A stretch of 64,000 bases of DNA from Uloborus plumipes (Eukaryota; Arthropoda; Arachnida; Araneae; Uloboridae): assembly GCA_038373865.1 (NCBI GenBank), contig JAXGGA010004694.1:21473-85472 (forward strand), in the 5' to 3' direction. The notes beneath the pieces were generated by a model. It was not told where the DNA came from and did not search any database. It saw nothing but the letters and a program-made list of their open reading frames with translations. Positions 30,773 to 43,400 of the stretch are shown piece by piece. Each line of letters begins with the position of its first letter. Within the stretch, counting starts at the first letter, position 1. The translations under genes were made by a program, and so were the position numbers.

Positions 30773-31361
30773 CATTTACAATCTGTACATAGCTATATGG
30801 AAATTCAGCTGACATGAATTCAATCTAAGACAAAGGATTTTCATGGTCCCAGAACAGTTGTGGTTGAGTTTACTTAACTTGTCGAGTACGAAAATATCGT
30901 CTTTACCATTTAAAATATACAGTGAACTAAGTTAGACCGAGTTTCTTCAAAGCAAAAAAAATCAAGTACCAAACTAAGGCTTTCCCATTGTAAGTTTATA
31001 AAGTTCATTATATGTTACACACCGAAAACAACATTTTAAAATTAATCGAGAAACACTCAATATAATTTATGGAAGATAAAATATGGTTCGGATAAAAAAT
31101 AAGGATAACACACAAAAGAAATTTTACACAAAATAAAGCTTCATAAAAACATTCGGATACACAGAATCGTAATTAAAACCCTATGGCACGGAAACACACA
31201 GCCAATATTTCAAATTAAATATAAATATAAACTATTATATAGACATTTCACAATTAATACATAGTTTGGTTTGAAGAGTTTCACACTCGTGTCTTATTCA
31301 TCAAAAATATATCTCCAAACCTTCAAAAATAAAATATCACATTATAAGAATATGACGCGTC
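30773..31361 (-). other. WDR45 3' flank / presumed 3' UTR
   Basis: Directly follows the WDR45 stop and is free of recognised transposons, as a 3' UTR would be. No AATAAA on the minus strand; one CATAAA near 31070. Confidence 0.35.
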
Positions 31362-31471
31362 TTAAAAATCACTGTTGTCACACAGATTCAGGAAAACGTC
31401 GTAAGACTCCCGGTTGCAGCTTCTGTCGTTTGTGTACACATATTTATGGAAAGTCCCGTCCACACAAACCA
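31362..31471 (-). CDS. WDR45: WDR45 exon 11 with stop
   Basis: Residues 314-349 and the TAA stop. It reads [13 protein letters not shown], then [18 protein letters not shown], the conserved end of WIPI4 (CNREAFDVYLDICDDDDF in human). Acceptor CCAACAG. A foldback element lies 90 bp upstream in the last intron. Confidence 0.96.
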
Positions 31472-34400
31472 CTGTTGGGGGGGAAATGAAAAATTACCAC
31501 CATAATATCTCGACAAATGCACTTTTTGACAGTTGACAAAACACACATACAAAGATATGTACAGAAGTGTGGGCCAAAAATGACTTTTTTTTTTTTTTTG
31601 ACGATGGTGAATGCAGAAAAGGTGCCATTGGGAAGCAAACTGCGCAGAAAAAAATTGAAATTTTCTGGTAAATTTCTGGATCTGCCGCAATCGCGTTGAA
31701 GTTTGGAAAAAATGTATTTTTTTGAGATTTTTAGGAAATTATTCAAAAGAAAATTTTCTCTATTTTTGATAACGGGTAAGAGAGCATAGAAATTTCATAA
31801 AAAATTGAGGTCTGTGGCATAATTACTTCCTTTTAAACAAATGTCTAGAAGATTTGGCCATTTCCTGTTTTTTTCTATGTTTCAAATTCAATTTCGTCAA
31901 AACGTTAAAATGCTGTTCTCGCCGTATTATCTGAAATAACTACATTGTTTGTCACATATGCTGCATCTTTAGATGTTGGGTGCTGAAAATTTTTTGAAAA
32001 CAATGCCTAAAAATCTCAAAAAACAGCATTTTGTCCAAACTTTAACGCAGTTGCGGCAGATCGAGAAATTGACCAAAAATGTCAAACTTTTCTGTGCACT
32101 TTGCTGACCCAATGGCACCTTTTCCGTATAATTGAAATTAAAAAAAAAAGTTATTTTCGGCCCACCATTATATACAGTGGAGTGCCACAAATCTGCCAAC
32201 GCTCAAAATCTGCGTCGATTTCAATTCACCCTACGAATTTACTTTCTATAAAGTTTTTTTTTTTGTCTACAGTACGAATCCCGATCATCTGCCCAAACAA
32301 TTATATGTAACATTGAATTCTCAGGAAACACGTTTTGCCCTTTTATGCATTATAAGCAGGTCGAGTAATGCAATCAAACAAAAAATATTTTAGAAAATAC
32401 GATTGTATTTTTGCATAATATACTTTATATTGTGTACCACTAGAAAAATCAGAAATATCATAATCCCAAAACAGATGCTAAAAGATTGCTGCAGAGTTGC
32501 AGCAAAACAGTAATATAAGGCATGCCATGCAGCATCAAAGAAACACAAAAATAAGCCAAAAATACAAAGGACTTAGGACGTAAAAGCTAAATGAGAATGA
32601 TTTTGGGCGTTTAAATTTTAAACAAATGCCTTAACAATTGAGAATAACAAAGTTTTTCAAAAATAACGTCGTTTATTGGTTGTTTTTACTTTCTTCTATA
32701 TCTAATATATAGAAGAAAGTATTGGTTTCGTGAAAATTTTCGAATGTCGAATTTTGACGGATTTGCACGTTTTGAGGTGCTCTGAGTCCATTTCGACCAT
32801 TTTTGGAAAATGTCTGTCTGTCTGTGTGTGTGTGTGTGAGTCTGTATGTGTGTGACCAGTTTTTGTGGCCGCGCTAGAGCAAAAACTACTGAATGAAATC
32901 GAACAAAAATTTTTGCACATATGTACCACCATGTGAACTGGTGCACCTGACTTTTTTTAGCGAATTCCTCCAAGGGGGGTGGAGCAATCGCACATGTTCT
33001 GCGCGGGGGTGACTGCTATATCTCAGGAAGTAACCGGAGGAATCAAACGAAAATTGGTCCATAGGTAGACCCTACTGAGTACAGGTGCTGATTCAATTTG
33101 TTTGTCAATATCTCGAAGAGGGGTGGAGCAATCAAAAGTGCTTATTTTGTCATTGCACCTACTGTATCTCGGGAAATATTGCTGCGATTTGAATGAAATT
33201 TGGAATAACACTAACCCAATATGAAAGCAAGCATCGATTAAATTTTGGCGCCAATCGCCCCAGGGGGAGGGTGGGGTGATTTTTGCGCTTAGTCAACAAT
33301 GCGAAAAATTAATTCATTAAAAAATCGCTTTCACGCTATTTAATTATCAAAACAGCTGAAAACTTTCAATGATTTGAAATTTTTAACTGTTGCCAATTTC
33401 TTTTTACTAACAAATAAAATGTTTGCAATTTATCTAAACAAGACTTTTGCAATGATTTCCAATTTCGCTCATTGATTCTGCATTTGCAGGGTTATTACGA
33501 TAATTGGGAAATTGGAGCTGTCTCCAATTACTCGGGCGAGTACGTATTTTATTTTGTAACCGAAATTCATAAGATAGATATAGAAGAAAGTTTCGTGACG
33601 GCCACGACAGCTAGTTTCATTGTGGATGTTACTTCCAGATCAAATTTCACTTTTCGATTTTAAAGTTTTTTAAGTAACAGCTGAAAGAATCATTGTAATT
33701 GTTTTAAAAAATGATTTTAAAATATTCAATTATTTTAGAGAGTAAAATTTTATGAGTATTTCAAAGTTTTTATTGTTACATTATTTTTTCAATTTTAAGA
33801 TACAGCTTAGTTTTTTCATAACCTGAAATTCGCAAAATCCTAAACTCGGCACTGCCACTTCTCCTAAGTTGTGCAGATTTGGAGCTATGATGGCGCAGAA
33901 AATCACCCAGAAACAAGTACAGTCAAACCTGTCTATCTCGAACTTCACGGGACAGAAGAAAAATTCGAGATACGGAGGTTTCGAGGTACAGGGGTTGTGG
34001 TAAAATTTACAAAAATAAGCAATTGGAACAAAGTCAAACACTTAATAGATTGTTCTGCATTGATATTGTTTAATATTTTACTGTACGGCATGTTGTGAGT
34101 CCACGTTTTACTCATTGTGATGACTCTATCGGTAGCAAGTGAATGCATACCTTAAAGTACGAACATAATCTCTGAATGATAGTGCAGAAGATGATTTTTG
34201 TCTCCAAGTTATACCATTGAAAAAGGTGGCTGGAGATGAAATTCAAAAATGAGAGTCGTGAAAATTCGAGATAAGAGAGGTTTTCGGGAAAAATCATTCG
34301 AGATAAACATGAGAAAAAACCCTCAATTTTATGCTGTAAAAGCAGGGATATTGAAAAATTTTGATTAACCCATTAGTGCCTAGCATCCCTTTTTAGGGAC

Positions 34401-37400
34401 GGTTCAAAAAAGGGTCTGAATTTCCCCAAAATGAACATTTCAACCAAATAATAGTCTTCAATGAGTACCTTGGTATTCTTTCGATTCGTTATTAACAGAT
34501 TGCAGCACATAACCATTGTAAAGTGCGTTCTGTAGCAGTTTTAATCTGATCTTTATCAAAAATGACATCGTTCACAATCTCAAAAAAAAAAGCTAAGTTT
34601 TCAAAGTCATTCCCAGCTTCCCAGTTTATGTTAATTGCTGATTTTATTTCTTCTCATAAAATGTCTTTTTAAATAATATATCGTAGGCAGAAAAAAAAAA
34701 TTAGTAAAAAAAGTATATACCCTCTGGGGTCTATCGTAAGTTTCAAGGGACGATTTTTCTTTCCTTAATAAAAAAATTATTTTTTACATAATATTTTTTT
34801 AATTATTTTTCCTGTCCATTAAACACTGTTTGTAACCAGTATACAAAATATCTTAGCAAAAAAAAATGTCAGGCCTTAATGGGTTAAGAGACGTTTTTGA
34901 GATAGGCAGGGGGGCATATAGGCATAGGGTTAAAAACTATTAAAACTTGAATTTACACATCAGCAAATTATATTCAAATATATAAGTATGCATACCATAA
35001 ACAGAGGAATTAGATCCGAAGGCACAAATACATCTGCTATCTTGAGTCACATTTATTTTAGCAAATGCCCACTGAGACTCTCCATAGGATCCTATTAGTT
35101 TGGAAGCTGGGAACCTAAATGGTTAGATAAAATTAATTACTAAAACTTGAGAGGAACAAGCACATAAACACTAGGGTGTGTCATGAAACTTTTTTGAAAA
35201 TTCAAAGTTTCAAGTTGATAAAAAGTTGTCACTATGTTCACATAGTTATCAAAAAAAAACATTATTTTGAAATTGAAAAATAGTTAGGTATGCCAGAATC
35301 AGCCTGATTACCGCAGGGGCACATGCGGTGCACAGGCTCTTAGATTTCAGGGGGGCCCAAAATCCCCTTACTTTATCTAACGCCTTCTAAATACTAAATG
35401 CCTACTGTATATTTTACTAAAATGTCTACTGTATATTTTAACATTAATACTAAAAGCCTACTGTGTATGTCGACGTATATTTTTCTCTTAATAATTTGAT
35501 AGCATTATTATTATTATTATTATTTTAAGTTCGATCTTTGCACAAAACTTTTATTTCATTCTGGTATTCTAAGAATTTTTTTACTTGGAACACCTAACTG
35601 ATATGAGAAGGGGGATGAGGGCCCTGAAAGATTAATGTGCCCCATGTCCAATGTGTCTGTCGGAATTACCTTTAAGTTTCAAATTTTAGTAAAAACAATG
35701 ATTTAAAAAAAATGTATACATTATGTGTAAAGCACAAATAATTATTCAAGTGCAGAAATGACTACTTAAGGAGTAATCTATCAATTAAAAGTGCATTGGA
35801 GCTACAATTGAACTTTTAGGTTTCCAGGAAATAGTTACGAAAAACCTCACATTTTTGCTAATCAGTCATATTTTTAGAGTATTTAGAGTCTACAGAATCA
35901 TTTTTATTTTTGCATTAATAGTACAAACATTGAAGTACATCCCTTTGAAATAGCAAGATGGGTCCATTTTTCCACTCAAATAATTATTTTGCTAAACACA
36001 TGATTTATACATTTTTTAGTAACAATGTGAACAGAATGATAACTTTTTATTAACTTGAAATTTGAATTTCCAAGAACAAAATTTCGTGATACACCCTAAT
36101 ATACACACAACATTCATATGTGTTTTCAAAAAATGGCATTATGGATGGGGTAGATCTAACCTGGCATTGTCATCAGCAAGATACGAAAATACAATATTTT
36201 TGAAAGTTTTGGATATTTTGGTATAATATCAATATTTTTGAAAGCTTTGGATATTTTGATATATATCGAAATTTTTAATTAACGCAAACTGAAGTCTTAA
36301 ATAGTATATGCATACTCAAATTCACTGCTGTTTATTTTCTCACACCATTATTATAATATATAGACCTCAAATTAATGTTTAATATTTAACTAGGAAGTTT
36401 TAGTCTGTATTAAAATCGTCACATTGCTAACAATTTTACGAGCATAAAATAACAAAAAGAACACACACACTACTACATTATATGTTATTAACCCCTTCCT
36501 TCTCGCTCCCGTGAAAATGACGGGGTGAAGTTTCCTCCTCTATTTCTCGCGCCCGTGATATTTCTGTCCCTCAGAACCAGACTAACGTAAGTCCATTTTC
36601 GTCATTTTTCAGTAGAGGGGGAAAAACGATGTATTCGACAATCGTTTTTCCCCTCTACCGAAAAATGACGAAAATGGACTTACGTTAGTCTGGTTCTGAG
36701 GGACAGATTTCCGGGCTGAAGTGTTCAAAAATAATACGCGAAAAATAATAAAACAATCTATTTCTTATGCCCGGAATCATATTTTATTCCTCAATATGTA
36801 CACCAGATTGCTGCACTAGTCTATTTGCAACGTTTTTAGAGAAAAATATTATTAGAGTTGTATTTTAGAGTTTTATTTTAGAGTTGAATATAATTTTCTT
36901 GAATAAAAAAATAGGCACTTTTATGACCATTTTCTTCAAAATTATGCGAGCGTTAAGGGGTTAATGGTCCATTAATATATCATATCAATATTTTGCCCAT
37001 CTATAAGTTGTTCTAATTTACTGTCAGTTACACTTTTTTTTATCAAAGACACTCTCCTATCATTTTCTCCCGATTGTTGTGAGTCTACATTTTATTTTCG
37101 AGCCTTTATAAGTTTTTAACAGTCTTCCATATTTTCCATCCTGCGGAATCCGTTCACCATTTTCCAAATAAGGGGCTAACCATCTCTATATTTCCGTTAG
37201 CAGGTCAATTTCTCCATGCAGTTTGCAAAATTTGTGTATGTGTACTCATTTCTACATTCTATTTACAGACTGTTACAAAGATGAGATTCAACAACTTTTA
37301 TTTGCAAAGTAGGAAAGAATTAAATATATATATATATATCAAAAGGTAAAGATGAAAAGGCGAACTAAGGACTGGCACGTCATCAGGGGGAAGACTAGAT

Positions 37401-40400
37401 CCCTGGTTCGCAAGGCCCTTTCTATCTGACATGAGGGAAGGTCCCAATGACATGTCACCTTCCCCAAGAGCCTTGAATAAAAAGAACGACAGAATAACAC
37501 AAGCAAAAGAAAAATGGAACGCAGTCAAAAATCAAACACCAAACGGTCGAAAAAAATTACGTACTCACACGAAAAGGTACAAAGACGTGAATTAAATGAA
37601 CAACAGATGTTCCATTTTTCTTTTGCTTGTGTTATTCTGTCGTTCTTTTTATTCAAGGCTCTTGGGGAAGGTGACATGTCATTGGGACCTTCCCTCATAT
37701 CAGATAGAAAGGGCCTTGCGAACCAGGGATCTGGTCTTCCCCCTGATGACGTGCCAGTCCTTGGTTCGCCTTTTCATCTTTACCTTTTGTATTTCTGAAT
37801 ATGCTGGGGCTGCTTTTGTTCCTAGCGGCTTTGCGCTGACAGTACACTTTTGTTTATGTTTACTTGTATTTTTGGGATTTTTTATCCCTATTGTAAACAC
37901 TTATAAAAATTTGTATATTTTATGTATATATATATATATATATATATATAGACATTTATCATGTATCGCACTGAAAGTTTAATTAAAACTGTTTGAATAT
38001 ATATATTTTTTGGTTTACAACTGAAGTTACTAACAGTGCAATTTAAGAAGCAGTAAAAATTTAGTCGCATTTAATTTAAAAGCAAAATTCTGAAATACTG
38101 TCCGCCCCGCTCAAACTAATACTGTCAGTTTCAAGAAATATTATTCGAATAAACAGGGTATTTGTTTAAGTGGGGACCTTTAACATTAAGTAGACACAAT
38201 GTTAAAGATCTCTGCTTTAACAAATACCCTGTGGCATGGGAAATATTAGGTTCTGGGGTACTTTATTCATATAAGCGGGATTTCATTTATATGTTACCCG
38301 ATTAAGCGGGGCCGACAGTATATTAAAATGAAAAAAATTCAAAAATTATAAAGCACAGAATATAAAACACTCATGTACACGTTTTGTCAAAACCAATGGA
38401 AAGATGAATGCATATTGGCTTACGCTAATCGCTTGTTTAGATGAAAATCTTTCAGAGCAAATATATGAATCGTTCCTTTGTCGCTACAAGCACAGAGGAA
38501 ATCTGAATCACTGCTGAAATTTATGCTGAAAATAAGAAAAACATGTCAAAGTGAAATAAAGCATTTGAAATGGTTGTGTAATAAATCAACTGCAGCTATC
38601 TGCCTAACTTCAAAATGGCAATTAGAACATTCCAGTTAAATTTATATATGAAATAAATGATACTTAAAGAATACAATCAGTTTAGCTTCATATCATGATA
38701 GTTTTGCTTTTGATTAATTTTATGCACACTATATCTGCGGAACAGAGCATTCACTTAAAAATTTTAGTTTATAAAACCTGTCATTTTAAATTCAGAATTA
38801 ATAAACATTTCAGACATATGCACAAAGTAAAAAAAAACAAAATAATCATTTTCTAGCAAGGGCATACATTTTAGATTACAAAACAAATTTTTAAGACAAT
38901 ATAAAACACATACAATTCGATGTAATTCAAAAATTATGAACTATTAACACGTTTAATGATGCTCAATAATATAAAAAGCACTTCTTGAAAGACAGAGAAA
39001 TTTTCAAAATTGCAAAAAACAGTTGAGATTTCTTACCAATACACCGATGCAGGATCATAGCCTCTACGCAATTCAATCAAAAGAAGTTTTCTGTATGTGT
39101 CAAAGACTCTTATTAACGTACCCTGAAATTGGATATTTTAAAAATTTTTAAAAGACACAGTTGAAGCATAAAACAAATTCAATAAATCAGACTTCTTCTA
39201 ATAAGTGGAAAAAGCACAAGTGGGCATACACAGGGGTGATTGTGAGTTCATAAAAAATACCCGAAGTTTTAAAGAGAAAATGTGTGGGGGTTCACAATTC
39301 GTAATTCGAAAAGTTTCAAATAGTTTTTAGTCAAAATATTGTGCATGCATTTAATTAAAATGTAAATAAGTAAGTTACTTTTGAGCTGGCGTTGCACAAA
39401 TTATTTCCAAAGAATTTTAAGGCGAAAGTAAAAGTCAAAATTAGTTTTTTGTGCGAAAATATTTATAAAGTAATGAAAATTGTATTTGTTGCTGAAAATT
39501 TGGAACAAGATATTTTATTTTTCTCCTAAAGGGTAGTAAGCAATTAAGCATCAAAAATGACAAAAATTTGATTCTCATATCGGATGCAAATCTATTGCAT
39601 TTTTTAAAATGAAGGCATCAAACTCAAAATAGATGAAAATAAAATAATTATTAAAGTAAAAAAAAATTAGAATAGCACCTCAACATTTCTATTCGATGAA
39701 TAATATTAATAATTATTGGTATAATCACCGAAAATTCAAAAGAGCAAAAAAATACTGAAGGTGGGAAGATAAAAGCATAATTAAAATAATTTCATTTCTG
39801 GTATTTTTGAACATGAAAATACCAGAATCGATAACGAAAATACCGGAAATCCGGTAAAATACCAGACAGGGACGTCATTTCAAGTTTTTCCAGGGGGGGG
39901 GGGGGGGGCAAAGGGTCCAAACACAATGTAATTTCACCGGAAAACACCAAAAACCACGCCCACTTATATGTAAATACATTGATTTCTCAAAGCCGGGGGG
40001 GGGGGGGGGGCAATTAACCCCTGCCCCCCTAAATGACGGGCCTGATACCGGAACACAATCACCCGTGCATACATATTTTTGAACACAGGGTTCATACTCA
40101 TTTTCAAAAATGAAAATTAAGGACTTTTGAAGGACTCCCAAATTTTTTTAAGGACTCATAGGAAAATATTTAAATAGCTTTAGGAACACAATTTCAAATT
40201 ACTCAATTTACGAGTACATTAAAATTTAAAGTACAGAGAGATTCACAAGGGACTCTGATTCAAATGACAATGAATGATTAAGATCGGTTAAAATAACTAC
40301 CATTCTAAATTGGGAACAGAAAGTAACTATAGAGAACGCTACAAATAGGATAAACAAACGACATCGGCTATACTTTTCTAGCGTTAAGTTCTTTAATCTT

Positions 40401-43400
40401 TTTACTCGTTGAGTTTACTATTATTCTGGCCCACTTTTCTTATTTTAGGATTGTTTAGTTTATATTTGCTACTATTTTATTTTCAATGCAGTAATCATCT
40501 TTATATATATTTTTTTACTAAATTAACCGTTTTTTACCATCACGTAAATACGGCAACACTAATGTTGCTTATTTAAATGCTTAAGTCCTTTCAAAACTTT
40601 TGTTTTTAATTTCAAAATTACAGCCTTGAAATTTTTAGGTGGGAGGTTTTGTGGCCTCCCCGATGTATCAATCTCTTTTTTAAATCAAAAATTATGTTAA
40701 ATTATACTAAATATAAACTGAAGATGTTTAAAAATCTTAAAATAATTGAAAAAAAAAAAAAGATCGAATCAGTATTTCACTTTCTGATAGAAGCAACTCT
40801 TAAAAAAACATGGGATTTCGTTAAAAATTTTTGAATTTAATAAAAAATAAAAATAAATTTCATTTATTTTCTTCTTAAAAAAGCGTATAAGACAACAAAA
40901 ATGCAAAAAATCCGATTCCTGCAGCGGATGCAAAGAGATTGCAGTTTTCAAAGTGATGACATCAAAAGTATAAAAACGGAATATAAAAGAATTTATTTTG
41001 GTTAAAACTTTATACAATTGCATTTTAAAGGTCTATGATAAACATTTATTAACATCTGTTAACACAATTAATGCAAAGATAAAATAAAACGATCCATTCA
41101 GCGTTTAACATTTAGACTCATAAAAGAACAGTAAATTTTGCTTTAAAAAATTTAAAATAATGATCTGAACAAGAAATAAAGCGATTTTTCATTCATTTGC
41201 CTCCTAATGAAGAGTAATTAGCTTGAAAAATAAGAAAAATTCAATTTTCATATCGGATGCAAAGAGATTGCATTTTCCAAATGAACGCATCAGAATTATA
41301 AAAACGGTTAATAAAATGATTTATTAAAGTCAAATAATTTTAGAATTACATTTCATCAGGTTTGTATAATGAATGTCATTAATAATCACCGACAGTCTTT
41401 TAAAAAATTAAGGAATTTTTTTCAAAATTCAGGACTTTTTAAGGGTTTTTTAGGGACCTTAATTTTGCTTGATAAAATTAAGGGTTTCTTAAGGGTTATT
41501 TAAGGAAGTACGAACCCTGGAACAGAATTCAAGTTATGTCAACTGCAGTAGTACCTCCTCTAAAGGGCACCTCCGAATACTTTGCATTCCCGTAAGAATA
41601 CTTGGCATTATTTTGAATGAAATTTTTAACGAATTGACACAGGATAAATCAATGCTTTCTCAAAAAAAATGAAAGTGATATCATGAATTGAAAAAATGAT
41701 CAAATTGAATTACCTTTACAGAAGCTGTTGCAACTAAAGTTCCCTGATGATTTATTGCAATGTAAGCTACGTCTGAAGTGTGGGCATTCAGCGTGATTGG
41801 AGTAGCCGAACTGCCGGGATGAATTTTAGCTAAGTCCTGCAACAGGTTTTAAAAATACATATGATTTATCGATTTTCCAGGGAGAAAAAAAAATACCATT
41901 TACAAAACTCCATTGCAAAAATAAGTCAGACAGCTGAGCATGATAACTGATATTGATTCGCATAGAAGCATGATGAAGTAAAAAGCACATCATGCAAAAT
42001 TTTGTTTAGAGTGCATTTTAATTGCATTAATGACCCAATTTAGGGATCAAGAATATTTGAAGTATATAGGCTGGGTGCACTAAAGTGGACCCGGCCAGAA
42101 AAAATCCACCCGGGTCTTTTGGAGCGGATCGGATCCACTCGAGAAAACCCACTATGTTGGAAAAGCTGGAATTTTCAAAATGTACGGTATATCGAAAACA
42201 TTTCAGAAACAATCTGAATATTACAGGGATGAGAACAGCTCAAGGTCAAAAAAGAAGAAAAATTGTGTGGCCTAAAATTTGGATAGATTGTTTTTTTTTC
42301 TTTTTTTAATTATATGCAAAACTACATTTGATATTATGCAGCATTTGTCATGTGAGAATCTCTTAATTTGAACCATGAAATTGAAAGTAAAATCCATAAA
42401 TTGAATGCTTTTATAATTATTTTTAAGACCTCTCAATTGCTCATTTCCTATTTGTTTTTAAGTCATCGATAACAATGTAGAAAAAAAATGTCTGTTGGTT
42501 GCAATTTTAGATGAATTAGACACATGTATCTCAAGAAATGAATTCTATTGTATAGTCTTTAGTTATTTTGATAATTTTAAAGACCAAAATTATTTTCACA
42601 ATTTTTTGACGACGATCTCGGACATTTTAGCTGAATTTTCTTAATTTCTACCTCCAACGACGGAAGCTTACATTTTTGGCAGGATGCCAAAATAGAGTAC
42701 ATACAGTTCATCAACAATTGCATGTCATCTTGAGGTTTCAATCCTGCTGCATACAAAACACCTTTTCATTATTTTGGAAGTTGAAAGTAATTTCTACTTT
42801 ATTCCTCTACTACTCTACCTCTACTACTTTAAGTCAACTTGTTTTATGCTTTATTTCAATAATGAGTGTTTTTTTTTTTTAACTAGATGCAACCTTAATT
42901 TTTAGATCGCGGATCCGCAGAAGATTTTCATCTCTGGTATTACGAATATTTTGATCAATACTAAGCATAGACATTGGTATTGCTCAATTTAGTTATGATA
43001 TTTAGTTTGTCACAATATTTAGTCTTGGGCAGGAATTCAAGTGAAACAGGCGATCGCAAATTACAATCGCTACTGGAAATGAATTACATTAGAACGTTTC
43101 TTGATAAAAACATCGTGACGTCAGCGTGACGTTTGCCTATGAGAAACGAGCTAGATAAAACGTCACAGCCTACTTGGCGAATAAGAGGAGATCACTGACT
43201 GCTTGTGAGCTCTTATTGGCTCCACCCGTAGTGACGTCAGTGCCAAGTTAAGTTGATGATAATGTAATTCACTTCCAGTAGCGATTGCAATTTGAAGCGA
43301 TTGCAATGGTGTTTCACTTGAATCCCTGCCTAAGTCAGTATCTGGTCCAGAAATTGTCAACTTCCATTCCTGACAACTTATTGGGTATTACAGATAAAAC

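Noticed and set aside
37514..37982. Hydrophobic frames with [15 protein letters not shown] segments on both strands
   Set aside because: The same peptide appears on both strands because the region is a palindrome; no gene context.
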